From assembly GCF_003610555.1 (NCBI RefSeq), contig NZ_RAPQ01000008.1, positions 612,490 to 676,489 of the forward strand: a DNA stretch of 64,000 bases. The letters run 5' to 3'. Under the pieces are notes generated by a model, which was not told the DNA's origin, did not search any database, and saw only the letters and a program-made list of their open reading frames with translations. Shown here piece after piece: positions 18,167-27,793 of the stretch. How positions within the stretch are numbered: the stretch's first letter is position 1; each line of letters starts with the position of its first letter. The DNA comes from Marinifilum flexuosum. GTDB taxonomy: Bacteria; Bacteroidota; Bacteroidia; Bacteroidales; Marinifilaceae. Position numbers and translations under genes: made by a program.

Positions 18167-19699
18167 ATGAAGAGAGCTCTTATCAGTGTTTTTGATAAAA
18201 CAAATGTTGTTGAGTTTGCCAAGGAACTAACCGAAATGGGTTGGGAAATTATTTCAACAGGTGGCACATCTGCAAAGTTTAAAGCAGAGGGAATTCCTGT
18301 AATGGATGTGTCTGATTTGACTAAGTTTCCTGAGTGTTTTGATGGTCGTTTAAAAACCATTCATCCACATGTAGAGGGTGGTATTTTGGCAATTCGCGAC
18401 AATGAAATTCACCAAAAACAAATGGTTGAGTTGGGGATTGATCCAATTGATATTGTAGTTTGTAACCTTTATCCGTTCAAGCAAACGGTTTTAAACCCTG
18501 ATTCAAGTCATGAAGATATTGTTGAAAATATCGATATAGGTGGACCAACCATGTTAAGAGCTGCAGCTAAAAATTACAATTTTGTTTCAGTGATTACCGA
18601 TCCGGAAGATTATTCAAAAGTAATTGAAGAATTAAAGGAGTCAGGAGAAACTAGCAAGGAGACAAAAGAATATTTAGCAGCTAAGGTTTTTGAACACACA
18701 GCACATTACGATGCTTTGATTTCTGGTTATTTCAATAAAAAATTGAATGTGAAATCACCAAAAATTTTAACCTTAACATACGAAAAGAAACAAGATCTTC
18801 GTTACGGAGAAAACCCGCATCAAAATGCAGCCTTCTATACTCAGATTCAGGAAACAGAAGGAACATTAACTGCGGCAAATAAAATTCACGGTAAGGAATT
18901 ATCGTATAATAATATTGGAGACACCGATGGCGCTTTGGAAACATTAAAAGAGTTCGAAGAGCCAACCATTGTTGCTGCCAAGCATGCTAATCCATGTGGA
19001 ATTGGTAGTGCTGAGACCCTTGCTGAAGCGTTCCAGAAAGCTTACGATGCCGATCCGGTTTCTATTTTTGGTGGAATTGTTGCAGCAAACCGCGAAATTG
19101 ACAAGGCTACAGCTGAAATCATGAGTGGAATTTTCTTGGAAGTAATTGTTGCTCCTTCGTTTAGTGATGAGGCTCTTGAAGTGCTAACCAAGAAGAAAAA
19201 TTTGAGACTTTTGGAATTGCCAGAAATCCTTAAATCGGATTATACTGCTATGAAAGGCAGAACCGTATTGGGTGGGCTGTTAATTCAGGATCAGGATCAG
19301 AAATTGATTGGAGAAGAATTAAAAGTAGTTACCAAAAGACAGCCATCTGAAAAAGAGATGGAAGACTTGATGTTTGCATGGAAAACAGTTAAACATGCAA
19401 AATCGAATGGTATCGCCTTAGCAAAAGACAAAACCACTACTGGTGTTGGACCAGGACAGGTTAGTCGCATTTGGGCATTGGAAAATGCAATTCGTCAAGG
19501 AGCAGAAAGAATTCAGGGAAGCGTAATGGCTTCTGATGCCTTTTTTCCATTTTCGGATTGTGTTGAAGCAGCTCATAAAGCAGGAGTTACTGCAATTATT
19601 CAGCCAGGTGGATCGATAAGGGATGAAGATTCAATTAAAGCAGCTGACGAATTCGGTATTGCTATGGTGTTTACTGGAATGAGACATTTTAAACACTAA
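18167..19699 (+). CDS. purH: Bifunctional AICAR formyltransferase / IMP cyclohydrolase
   Basis: Catalyses the last two steps of de novo IMP synthesis. The N-terminal MGS-like cyclohydrolase domain (about 1-190) shows ISTGGTSAKF and the DGRLKTIHPHVEGG segment. The larger transformylase domain (about 200-510) shows LRYGENPHQNAAFY and AAKHANPCGIG, whose Lys-His pair belongs to the active site. The 510-residue length is normal. It stands alone with its own promoter and structured leader. purE and hpt lie elsewhere in the window, so purine genes are dispersed here rather than in one operon. Confidence 0.98.
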   Translation: MKRALISVFDKTNVVEFAKELTEMGWEIISTGGTSAKFKAEGIPVMDVSDLTKFPECFDGRLKTIHPHVEGGILAIRDNEIHQKQMVELGIDPIDIVVCNLYPFKQTVLNPDSSHEDIVENIDIGGPTMLRAAAKNYNFVSVITDPEDYSKVIEELKESGETSKETKEYLAAKVFEHTAHYDALISGYFNKKLNVKSPKILTLTYEKKQDLRYGENPHQNAAFYTQIQETEGTLTAANKIHGKELSYNNIGDTDGALETLKEFEEPTIVAAKHANPCGIGSAETLAEAFQKAYDADPVSIFGGIVAANREIDKATAEIMSGIFLEVIVAPSFSDEALEVLTKKKNLRLLELPEILKSDYTAMKGRTVLGGLLIQDQDQKLIGEELKVVTKRQPSEKEMEDLMFAWKTVKHAKSNGIALAKDKTTTGVGPGQVSRIWALENAIRQGAERIQGSVMASDAFFPFSDCVEAAHKAGVTAIIQPGGSIRDEDSIKAADEFGIAMVFTGMRHFKH

Positions 19700-19711
19700 G
19701 ATAATTGCGAT

Positions 19712-19742
19712 TTTGGATGCAGAAATAATTTTTGCATCCAAA
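19712..19742. terminator. Hairpin between purH and mreB
   Basis: Perfect 10-bp stem TTTGGATGCA (19712-19721) / TGCATCCAAA (19733-19742), 10-nt loop. No T tract follows on the plus strand, so termination may be incomplete. Confidence 0.5.
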
Positions 19743-19779
19743 TGCAACTAAAATAAGATAACAGAGATATAGCTACCAT

Positions 19780-20802
19780 ATGGGATTATTTTCATTTTTA
19801 ACTCAGGAGATTGCTATTGATTTGGGGACCGCTAACACGATCATTATCTGCAATGATAAAATTGTTGTTGACGAACCTTCGATTGTAGCTCTCGATCGCC
19901 GCACCGAAAAAATGGTTGCGATTGGTGAGAAAGCTCGCCAGATGCAAGGAAAAACACACGAAGATCTGAAAACCATTCGTCCATTAAGGGATGGTGTTAT
20001 TGCTGACTTTAATGCGGCAGAGCAGATGATTCGAGGGATGATCAAAATGATAAACAAAAAACCTCGATTGTTTCCTCCTTCGTTAAGAATTGTAGTTTGT
20101 ATTCCATCTGGTAGTACTGAGGTGGAGATGCGTGCGGTACGTGATTCATCGGAACATGCCGGAGGTAGGGATGTTTATATGATTTATGAGCCAATGGCGG
20201 CAGCTATAGGTATTGGAATTGATGTTGAAGCTCCAGAAGGAAACATGGTCGTGGATATAGGTGGTGGTACAACAGAAATTGCGGTTATTTCTCTGGGAGG
20301 TATCGTTACCAACAAATCAATTCGTATTGCAGGTGATGATTTGACTGTAGATATTCAAGAATACATGCGTCATCAACACAATATTAAAATTGGAGAAAGA
20401 ACTGCTGAAGAAATTAAGATTCATGTAGGTTCTGCTTTGTCAGAGCTCGAAGATCCACCAGCGGATTTCCGTGTTCAAGGTCCAAACCAGATGACAGCAT
20501 TGCCAATTGAAGTGCCAGTTTCATATCAAGAGATTGCTCACTGCTTAGAGAAATCAATCTCAAAAATTGAAATTGCAATTTTAAGTGCTTTGGAGCAAAC
20601 ACCACCAGAATTATATGCTGATATTGTAAATAGAGGTATCTATTTAGCAGGAGGTGGAGCTTTGTTGCGTGGTTTAGATAAGAGATTAACCGATAAGATT
20701 AATATTCCATTTCACATAGCAGAAGATCCATTGAGAGCTGTTGCGCGTGGAACTGGAATTGCCCTTAAAAATGTTGATAAATTTTCGTTCCTGAGAAGAT
20801 AA
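19780..20802 (+). CDS. mreB: Rod-shape-determining actin homologue MreB
   Basis: Membrane-associated actin-like filament that guides lateral cell-wall synthesis. The N-terminal phosphate loop is IDLGTANTIIIC near residues 14-25, the second phosphate loop is VVDIGGGTTEIAV near 157-169, and the adenosine motif is YLAGGGALLRGL near 288-299. The 340-residue length is standard. It opens a plus-strand cluster mreB-mreC-mreD-mrdA-rodA, the complete elongation-complex set apart from rodZ. This suggests rod-shaped growth. Confidence 0.98.
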   Translation: MGLFSFLTQEIAIDLGTANTIIICNDKIVVDEPSIVALDRRTEKMVAIGEKARQMQGKTHEDLKTIRPLRDGVIADFNAAEQMIRGMIKMINKKPRLFPPSLRIVVCIPSGSTEVEMRAVRDSSEHAGGRDVYMIYEPMAAAIGIGIDVEAPEGNMVVDIGGGTTEIAVISLGGIVTNKSIRIAGDDLTVDIQEYMRHQHNIKIGERTAEEIKIHVGSALSELEDPPADFRVQGPNQMTALPIEVPVSYQEIAHCLEKSISKIEIAILSALEQTPPELYADIVNRGIYLAGGGALLRGLDKRLTDKINIPFHIAEDPLRAVARGTGIALKNVDKFSFLRR

Positions 20803-20845
20803 TCAGGAGCGAAATCATATTTTATACTCAGGAATTGATTTTCGA

Positions 20846-21673
20846 ATGAAGAATCTGTTGCACTTTATCGTACGATTTCATTTTACGATTTTATTTATTG
20901 TATTCGAAATATTTTGCTTGCTGTTGTTAGTCAATTATAACAACTATCAAAAATCAGAATTCCTGAATTCAAGTAATGCCATTAGCGGAGGAATCTATCA
21001 AAAAGTATCCTCCGTTACTGACTACGTTTCTTTAGCCAAAACCAATGAGGAGTTGAATCGTGAAAATGTCAGGTTAAGAAATCTTTTACATTCATCTTAT
21101 AAATTAACGACCGATTCTTCTTTCGTTTTTTTAGATACAATTTACAAGCAGCAGTACATTTATCGCACGGCAAAAATTATTAACAACTCTGTTAATAAAC
21201 AATTGAATTACATTACCCTTAATAAAGGGAGAATTCACGGAATTGAGCGTGAAATGGCGGTTGTAACCGATAATGGTGTAGTTGGTGTTGTAAAAAGTGT
21301 TTCTGATAACTTTGCTTCGGTTATTTCTGTATTGAATGATCGATTGAGGATTTCGGCAAAGTTGAAAGGGAATAATTATCATGGATCATTAATTTGGGAT
21401 GGTGTTGATTATCGAAAGGCCATGCTTAAGGATATTCCATTTCATGTAAAAATTGCCAAAGGTGATACCATTGTAACAAGTGGCTATTCAGCTATTTTTC
21501 CTGAAGGACTTCAGTTAGGAGTGGTTGATGAAGTTATGACCTCTTCAGGTAGTAATTTTCAGAATATCAAAATTTTACTTTCGAATGATTTTAAAAGTTT
21601 GTCATACGTGAAAGTGGTGGGTGATTTAATGAAAGAGGAGCGATTAAAATTAGAGGAGGAAGCAACGGAATGA
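20846..21673 (+). CDS. mreC: Rod-shape-determining protein MreC
   Basis: Periplasmic scaffold tethered by one N-terminal membrane helix (about residues 10-30) and linking MreB filaments to the penicillin-binding protein. A short coiled coil (about 65-85) is followed by the beta-barrel domains with LNKGRIHGIEREMAVVTDNGVVGVV around 130-155. The 275-residue length is usual. The last four bases overlap the mreD start (ATGA), indicating coupled translation. Confidence 0.95.
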   Translation: MKNLLHFIVRFHFTILFIVFEIFCLLLLVNYNNYQKSEFLNSSNAISGGIYQKVSSVTDYVSLAKTNEELNRENVRLRNLLHSSYKLTTDSSFVFLDTIYKQQYIYRTAKIINNSVNKQLNYITLNKGRIHGIEREMAVVTDNGVVGVVKSVSDNFASVISVLNDRLRISAKLKGNNYHGSLIWDGVDYRKAMLKDIPFHVKIAKGDTIVTSGYSAIFPEGLQLGVVDEVMTSSGSNFQNIKILLSNDFKSLSYVKVVGDLMKEERLKLEEEATE

Positions 21674-22173
21674 ACATCATCTTAAAAAATACCATCCGAT
21701 TTGTTGTTCTTGTATTAATTCAAGTTGCAATTTTAAACAACATACAGGTAAGTGGATTTGTGAATCCTTACATGTATATTCTATTTATCTTGTTGTTGCC
21801 ATTCGAAATACCCAATTGGTTGCTGTTGTTACTTTCTTTTATTCTGGGGCTAAGCATTGATGTTTTCAGTGGTACAGTAGGGATGCATGCTTCAGCCTGT
21901 GTTTTTATGGCTTATGTTCGACCTTATGTATTGAATTATTTATCGCTTCGTGATGGTTATGAAGTAGGGACTTATCCGGGAATAGCGCATTTTGGTTTTG
22001 TATGGTTCTTTAAATATGCATTAACCTTAATTGTGGCTCATCATAGTTTCTTGTTTGTTGTTGAGGCATTTTCATTCGCCAATTTTAGTGAAACCATTAT
22101 GCGTATAATTTTTAGTACATTTTTCACGTTAACCTTAATAATTACCTCGCAATTTTTGATGTTTAAAAAATAG
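21670..22173 (+). CDS. mreD: Rod-shape-determining protein MreD
   Basis: A 167-residue polytopic inner-membrane protein with about five hydrophobic segments, including a glycine/aspartate-bearing one (SFILGLSIDVFSG) typical of MreD. Sequence identity in this family is low. Position between mreC (4-bp overlap) and mrdA is the strongest evidence. It acts with MreC and RodA in the elongation complex. Confidence 0.92.
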   Translation: MNIILKNTIRFVVLVLIQVAILNNIQVSGFVNPYMYILFILLLPFEIPNWLLLLLSFILGLSIDVFSGTVGMHASACVFMAYVRPYVLNYLSLRDGYEVGTYPGIAHFGFVWFFKYALTLIVAHHSFLFVVEAFSFANFSETIMRIIFSTFFTLTLIITSQFLMFKK

Positions 22174-22189
22174 ATCAATCTTATAGCAA

Positions 22190-24031
22190 ATGAATAATTT
22201 CTCGAATAGAATATATGTAATAGGAGGAATCTTTGTTTTGGTTGTTCTGATTTTTATGATCAAACTTTTTAATCTGCAAATTGTAGATGATTCCTATAAG
22301 TTATCAGCAGAAAATAATTCTCAACGTCAGGTAACCCAATATCCTGCTCGAGGATTAATTTATGATAGAAAAGGGGAGCTTCTTGTTTATAATCAGGCGG
22401 TTTATGATGTGATGATTATTCCTAGACAAGTGAAACGTTTCGATACACTTGATTTTTGTAAGCTTCTTGGGATAGAAAAATTAGATGCTATTAAAAAGCT
22501 TGAAAAGGCTAAGAATTACTCCTACAGAAGAGCATCTGTTTTTTTAAAGCAACTTTCCTCAGAGCAGTATGCTGTATTGCAGGAGAAGCTTTATAAATTT
22601 CCAGGGTTCTTTGTTCAGCCACGTACATTGCGTAAGTATCCTCGACAAAGTGCGGCACATGCACTGGGATATCTTAATGAAGTAAATAATAAGGAAATAA
22701 AAGCAGATTCTTACTACAGTCAAGGAGACTATATAGGTAAAAGTGGAATAGAATTGACCTACGAGAAGGACTTGCGTGGAGAGAAAGGTAAAAAGATCTA
22801 TTGGGTTGATGTTTACAATAGAATAAAAGGCTCATATCGAGATGGGAAATTTGATAAGCAACCTATCTCAGGTAATGATTTGATATCTACTTTGGATATT
22901 GATTTGCAGGAGTATGGTGAACTTCTAATGCAGAACAAAAAAGGTGGCATAGTTGCACTGGAGCCATCAACAGGAGAAATCTTGGCTAAAATATCTAGTC
23001 CAGGTTATGATCCTGAGATGTTGGTTGGTAGAGTTATGAGTAAAAATTACAGAGCATTGGTGCAAAATGATAGTTTAAAACCTTTGTTTGATAGAACATT
23101 GATGGCTCAATATCCACCAGGATCAATTTTTAAAATGGTGAATGCTTTAATTGGGTTACAAGAAAAGGTAATAAATCCATTTACCCGATTTGAATGTCAT
23201 AGTGGTTATCATGTTGGATCATTTACAATGGGATGTCATGCTCATGTTTCTCCTTTGGATTTACGAAGTTCAATAATGCATTCATGCAATGCTTATTATG
23301 CAAATACTTTCCGTTATATTGTAGAATCTCCAAAGTTTGGTTCAGTAAATAATGGTTACGATGTTTGGAGAAATCATGTAATGTCTTTTGGATTAGGAGA
23401 GCGTTTGGGAACAGATTTACCCAATGAATTGAGAGGTGGAATACCAACTTTAAAATATTATCTAAAGAAGTATAGGAGAAAAAATTTACGTGCACTTAAT
23501 ATGATTTCCATTTCAATTGGGCAAGGAGAGTTGTTGATTACTCCTTTACAGATGGCAAATATGTGCGCTGCAATTGCCAATCGAGGCCATTATTATACTC
23601 CTCATATTATAAAATCAATCGGAAAAGAGAAGGGTGTTGATGAAAAATTTACTGTCAAACATGAAACAAGTATTGATTCTTCTTATTTCTCTTCTGTAAT
23701 TGACGGCATGGAGATGGTTGTGACGGGAGGAGCTGGTAGTACAGGAGGTTTAGCTGCAGTACCCGGTATTCGTGTATGTGGTAAAACAGGAACTGTTCAA
23801 AATGCTCATGTTAAAGATCATTCAGTATTTGTAGCTTTTGCACCACGTGAAAATCCAAAAATTGCGATTTTGGTTTATGTTGAAAATGGGGTGTGGGGTT
23901 CACGATATGGAGCTCCAATTGCAGGTTTAATGATTGAAAAATACATACGAGGTGAGATTTCTGATAGTAAAAGGTGGATAGAAAAAAGAATGATTGAAGC
24001 TGATTTAATTAACCAGTCAGAAGAAAAGTAG
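22190..24031 (+). CDS. mrdA: Penicillin-binding protein 2 (peptidoglycan transpeptidase)
   Basis: Elongation-specific DD-transpeptidase, anchored by one helix (about residues 8-28) with a large periplasmic part. A dimerisation region with QYPARGLIYDRKG lies around 50-62. The transpeptidase domain has all three motifs: SxxK with catalytic Ser312, SCN at 365-367, and KTGT at 532-535. Cys336, Cys349 and nearby histidines resemble the zinc-binding cluster of E. coli PBP2; this is inference. The 613-residue length is typical. It precedes rodA, whose polymerase activity it complements. Confidence 0.97.
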   Translation: MNNFSNRIYVIGGIFVLVVLIFMIKLFNLQIVDDSYKLSAENNSQRQVTQYPARGLIYDRKGELLVYNQAVYDVMIIPRQVKRFDTLDFCKLLGIEKLDAIKKLEKAKNYSYRRASVFLKQLSSEQYAVLQEKLYKFPGFFVQPRTLRKYPRQSAAHALGYLNEVNNKEIKADSYYSQGDYIGKSGIELTYEKDLRGEKGKKIYWVDVYNRIKGSYRDGKFDKQPISGNDLISTLDIDLQEYGELLMQNKKGGIVALEPSTGEILAKISSPGYDPEMLVGRVMSKNYRALVQNDSLKPLFDRTLMAQYPPGSIFKMVNALIGLQEKVINPFTRFECHSGYHVGSFTMGCHAHVSPLDLRSSIMHSCNAYYANTFRYIVESPKFGSVNNGYDVWRNHVMSFGLGERLGTDLPNELRGGIPTLKYYLKKYRRKNLRALNMISISIGQGELLITPLQMANMCAAIANRGHYYTPHIIKSIGKEKGVDEKFTVKHETSIDSSYFSSVIDGMEMVVTGGAGSTGGLAAVPGIRVCGKTGTVQNAHVKDHSVFVAFAPRENPKIAILVYVENGVWGSRYGAPIAGLMIEKYIRGEISDSKRWIEKRMIEADLINQSEEK

Positions 24032-24063
24032 AAATTAATAATAGAAAAATCACAAAAACAGAT

Positions 24064-25488
24064 ATGACCAGAAGAGTAAGCTTGATTAAGAATTTAGATT
24101 GGTGGACAATTTTATTGTATGCTTTGCTTGTTTTTTTGGGATGGATTAATATTTACGCAGCTGTATTTAACGAGGAACATCAAAGTATTTTTGATATAAG
24201 TCAAAGGTATGGGAAGCAATTGATGTGGATTGGTGCCGCTGCTGTATTGGCAATTGTGATTCTTATTGTGGAGAGTAAATTTTATTCTGCTTTTGCTTAC
24301 CCCACCTATATTTTTATGCTGATACTTCTCGTTGCTGTTTTGGTGCTCGGACGAGATATTAAGGGAGCAAAATCATGGTTCGAATTGGGCCCAATTCGTT
24401 TTCAACCAGCCGAGTTTGCAAAGTTTGCCACTTGTTTGGCTATCTCCAGATACGTCACGCAGTATAATTTTAAAATTCACAAGATAAAATCGCTCTTTAT
24501 TTCCGGATTGATTTTGTTTACACCAATGGCATTAATTGTACTGCAAGGTGATGCTGGATCTGCATTGGTTTATTCCGTTTTCTTGCTGGTTTTGTATAGA
24601 GAGGGATTATCAGGGATTGTATTGTTTTTAGCATTTATAGCAGCCTTATTATTTGTATTTACCTTGTTATGGCCCAAATTCACGGTACTTTTAATATTAG
24701 TTTGCACGAGCCTTATAGTTTCAAAAGCTTATGGTTTAAAATGGTCAGCTTTTGTAAAGGCAATAATGATGTTAGCATCTGGTTTTGCTTTGGTGTGGTT
24801 AGTTGCAAAAGGATTGAAGATAGATGTTTCCAATTATCTTATTTTAATAATTTCTTTAGGATTAAGTGCTGTCCCTTTTTTGGTACATACCTATAAAAAC
24901 AAGCTGAAAAATGTTGCATGGGCTATATTCATTGTTTTTGGAAGCATCTTCTATACTTTTTCGGTGGGATATATCTTTGAAAATATCTTAGAGGTACACC
25001 AGCGTACCAGGATTAATGAACTTTTAGGTATTGAATCAGATCCTTATGGAGCAGGTTACAATGTAGCACAATCCAAGATTGCAATTGGTTCTGGAGGTTT
25101 TGCTGGTAAAGGGTTTTTAAATGGAACGCAAACTAAATTCAAGTTCGTTCCTGAACAAAGTACCGATTTTATATTTTGTACCGTTGGCGAAGAATGGGGG
25201 TTTTTAGGTTCAAGCTTTGTTTTGATTTTATTGCTTACGCTTATTTTACGCCTATTATTTTTAGCTGAACGTCAGCGATCGGCATTTAGTCGTGTTTACG
25301 GATATGGTGTAGCCTGTATTTTATTTTTTCACTTGGCCATTAACGTAGGAATGACCATTGGTTTAGCGCCAGTAATTGGTATTCCTTTGCCATTTTTTAG
25401 CTATGGAGGTTCATCTCTATGGTCTTTTACCATTCTGCTGTTTATTTTCCTTCGTTTGGATGCCAACCGTTTGGAGTTACTACGTTAA
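24064..25488 (+). CDS. rodA: Peptidoglycan glycosyltransferase RodA
   Basis: SEDS-family polymerase that makes glycan strands from lipid II, paired with PBP2. About ten hydrophobic helices. Landmarks are GAKSWFELGPIRFQPAEFAK near residues 101-120, the later GVACILFFHLAINVGMTIGL segment near 415-434, and PLPFFSYGGSS near 444. The 474-residue length exceeds E. coli RodA because of extra loops and helices in the middle, common in this phylum. The final 47 bp overlap the 3' end of the convergent AcpH-like gene. Confidence 0.97.
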   Translation: MTRRVSLIKNLDWWTILLYALLVFLGWINIYAAVFNEEHQSIFDISQRYGKQLMWIGAAAVLAIVILIVESKFYSAFAYPTYIFMLILLVAVLVLGRDIKGAKSWFELGPIRFQPAEFAKFATCLAISRYVTQYNFKIHKIKSLFISGLILFTPMALIVLQGDAGSALVYSVFLLVLYREGLSGIVLFLAFIAALLFVFTLLWPKFTVLLILVCTSLIVSKAYGLKWSAFVKAIMMLASGFALVWLVAKGLKIDVSNYLILIISLGLSAVPFLVHTYKNKLKNVAWAIFIVFGSIFYTFSVGYIFENILEVHQRTRINELLGIESDPYGAGYNVAQSKIAIGSGGFAGKGFLNGTQTKFKFVPEQSTDFIFCTVGEEWGFLGSSFVLILLLTLILRLLFLAERQRSAFSRVYGYGVACILFFHLAINVGMTIGLAPVIGIPLPFFSYGGSSLWSFTILLFIFLRLDANRLELLR

Positions 25489-26065
25489 TATTGTGTTCGT
25501 ATCGTACATATTTCAATATGTCTTCCATAAATAGTTTGAATTTATTTTCAAAATCTGCATAGTTTTCTTCCAATGACTTAATCGCATAAGTTGAATTATC
25601 AGGTAAACTGGTTCTTTTGGCCATGATATCAAGAGCTGTTTGCAAGCCATCCATATATGCATAGCTTTCTAATCTTCTACTCTGAATTAAGAAAGGCAGA
25701 AACATTTTTACTTTTTTAGGTAGCAAAAGGTAGTTTTTTACCAATGTTTCGTGGGAGCTTGTCACAAAATCTTTAATGGGTAATAAGTGATAATTTTGCC
25801 AGTGCTTGGCTAGAAAATGATCAAAAATTAAATCAACAACAACGCCAGAATATCTGCCATAACCGTCCTTTAACTTTTTCGAGCTATTAAGTACCAAGGG
25901 ATGTTTGTCTGTGAAATGATCAATATTTCGGTGTAAAATGATTCCCCTTTGGATATCGGGATGATACTTTTCGTACTTTTTTCCCTTGACATAGTCCCCA
26001 ATAAAGTTACCAACTCTCACCTTCTCCGAATCACCAGATAAATACAAATGCGCTAAAAAATTCAT
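25442..26065 (-). CDS. Acyl carrier protein phosphodiesterase-like protein (AcpH / DUF479)
   Basis: A 207-residue cytoplasmic protein beginning MNFLAHLYLSG, the conserved AcpH/DUF479 start. An ATG five codons upstream is less likely because a promoter element lies right before this one. Conserved His/Asp segments are present: GDYVKG near 26, HRNIDHFTDKHP near 47-58 and DLIFDHFLAKHW near 77-88. AcpH removes the phosphopantetheine arm from acyl carrier protein in E. coli. Many bacterial relatives are untested, so activity is inferred. Its C-terminal 15 codons overlap rodA on the other strand. Confidence 0.87.
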   Translation of the reverse strand: MNFLAHLYLSGDSEKVRVGNFIGDYVKGKKYEKYHPDIQRGIILHRNIDHFTDKHPLVLNSSKKLKDGYGRYSGVVVDLIFDHFLAKHWQNYHLLPIKDFVTSSHETLVKNYLLLPKKVKMFLPFLIQSRRLESYAYMDGLQTALDIMAKRTSLPDNSTYAIKSLEENYADFENKFKLFMEDILKYVRYEHNINVVTPNGWHPNEGK

Positions 26066-26069
26066 GAAA

Positions 26070-26077
26070 CAAAAATA
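26070..26077 (-). promoter_or_regulatory. Predicted -7 promoter element of the AcpH-like gene
   Basis: Minus-strand TATTTTTG, perfect match, only 4 bp before the ATG at 26065. Transcription would begin at or within the first codons, suggesting a leaderless mRNA. Confidence 0.5.
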
Positions 26078-26304
26078 CAAAAAGCAATTTAGATGAATAA
26101 ATAGCTCGTGTTATGATTATTTAAGTAAATGGTTAACCATAGAAGTTACGTTTAATTTGCGCCAATGTCAAGTTTTTATGCCGTGTTAAGCAACACGCAG
26201 TAAATTAGCGATTAAAATTCGATAAAATTAGCATAATTCCTTTAAAGTGATAATTTTATAAACTCATAAACTAAATGTGAAATTTAAATAAAGAAGGAGA
26301 GATT

Positions 26305-27660
26305 ATGGCTAAAAAAAATGTCATTATTGTTGGTGCTGCGGGTCGTGATTTTCACAACTTCAACACCTATTTCAGAGACAATTCAGAGTGCAATGTTGTT
26401 GCTTTTACAGCAGCTCAAATTCCAGACATTGATGGTAGAAAATACCCTGCGGAGTTGGCGGGTTCTTTGTATCCAGATGGAATTCCTATTTATGCAGAAG
26501 AAGATCTGCCTAAATTAATTAAGGAACATTGTATTGATGACTGCGTTTTCTCTTATTCGGATGTATCGTATAAGACTGTGATGAACGTAAGTGCAATTGT
26601 TAATGCAGCAGGATCGAACTTTAAATTATTAGGTCCTGGAGATACAATGATTAAAAGTCATAAGCCGGTTATTGCGGTTGTTGCAACTCGTACAGGTTGC
26701 GGTAAATCTCAAACATCACGTAAAGTTATTGAAGAGTTAATGGCAAAAGGATTAAAAGTAATTGCCATTCGTCACCCAATGCCTTATGGCGATTTAGTAG
26801 CTCAAAAGGTACAACGTTTTGCAACAGTAGAAGACTTGAAAAAACACAAGTGTACTGTTGAGGAAATGGAAGAATATGAGCCACATGTTACAAGAGGGAA
26901 TGTAATTTATGCAGGTGTAGATTATGAAGCAATTGTACGCGCTGCCGAAGAAGATCCTGATGGATGTGATGTAATTCTTTGGGATGGTGGAAACAATGAT
27001 TTCGCATTCTACAAGCCAGATATGACAATTACAGTTGCCGACCCTCATCGTCCAGGAGCTGAATTAAGTTATTACCCTGGTGAGGTGAACTTAAGAATGG
27101 CTGATGTTGTTGTTATTAATAAAATGGATTCTGCTGCACCTGAAGGAATTCAGAAAGTTCGAGAAAGTATTGCTTATGCAAATCCTAAAGCGCAGGTTGT
27201 TGATGGAGCATCTCCTATAAGTGTTGATGATCCTGAAATGATACGTGGAAAACGTGTCTTAATTGTAGAAGATGGACCAACTTTAACTCATGGAGAAATG
27301 AAGATTGGAGCAGGTACAATTGCGGCACGTAAGTTTGGTGCAGCTGAGGAAATTGATGCTCGCCCATATCTTGTAGGTAAACTAAAAGAGACTTACGAAA
27401 TCTATCCTGAAATTGGCAATATTTTACCAGCAATGGGATATTCTGATCAGCAGTTAAAGGACCTTGAAGCTACGATTAATGCCAGTGATTGTGATACTGT
27501 TATTATTGGTACTCCAATAGATTTGAATAGAATTATTAATATCAAGAAACCAAACACCCGTGTTTACTATGATTTAGAAGAAATTGGTTATCCAAAAATG
27601 TCACATATTATTAACCAGTTTGTAAAAGATCATAATTTGATTGAAGAAACTGTTGAGTGA
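26305..27660 (+). CDS. Cyclic 2,3-diphosphoglycerate synthase-like GTPase (COG2403)
   Basis: A 451-residue cytoplasmic P-loop protein. An N-terminal Rossmann-like domain (about 1-115) begins VIIVGAAGRDFHNF. The nucleotide-binding domain has Walker A ATRTGCGKSQ at 127-136, then LWDGGNNDF and VINKMDSA, which resembles a GTP-specificity NKxD motif. Length and layout match the archaeal cyclic 2,3-diphosphoglycerate synthetases, which phosphorylate and cyclise 2,3-bisphosphoglycerate. The role in bacteria is not established and no glycolytic partner is adjacent. It has a good AAGGAG ribosome-binding site, unusual for this genome, and stands alone between terminators or gaps. Confidence 0.8.
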   Translation: MAKKNVIIVGAAGRDFHNFNTYFRDNSECNVVAFTAAQIPDIDGRKYPAELAGSLYPDGIPIYAEEDLPKLIKEHCIDDCVFSYSDVSYKTVMNVSAIVNAAGSNFKLLGPGDTMIKSHKPVIAVVATRTGCGKSQTSRKVIEELMAKGLKVIAIRHPMPYGDLVAQKVQRFATVEDLKKHKCTVEEMEEYEPHVTRGNVIYAGVDYEAIVRAAEEDPDGCDVILWDGGNNDFAFYKPDMTITVADPHRPGAELSYYPGEVNLRMADVVVINKMDSAAPEGIQKVRESIAYANPKAQVVDGASPISVDDPEMIRGKRVLIVEDGPTLTHGEMKIGAGTIAARKFGAAEEIDARPYLVGKLKETYEIYPEIGNILPAMGYSDQQLKDLEATINASDCDTVIIGTPIDLNRIINIKKPNTRVYYDLEEIGYPKMSHIINQFVKDHNLIEETVE

Positions 27661-27687
27661 TTATATAATTGATTAAAGGTGATGATG

Positions 27688-27712
27688 GAGGAGCAGATTG
27701 TATCTGTTCCTC
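27688..27712 (+). terminator. Terminator after the cDPG synthase-like gene
   Basis: 11-bp stem from 27688-27698 pairs with 27702-27712 (one G-T pair), 3-nt loop, followed by TTGTTATATATT. It separates the gene from the histidine kinase. Confidence 0.7.
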
Positions 27713-27773
27713 TTGTTATATATTAGAGGTTGACTTATATCATTAATACAATATGTTATAAAATAGTTTTGTT

Positions 27774-27781
27774 AATGATAA
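27774..27781 (+). promoter_or_regulatory. Predicted -7 promoter element of the hybrid histidine kinase
   Basis: TAGTTTTG, perfect TAnnTTTG. Transcription would start at about 27788, just before the nested stem-loop at 27794-27862. Confidence 0.5.
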
Positions 27782-27793
27782 CCTTTTTAAAGG

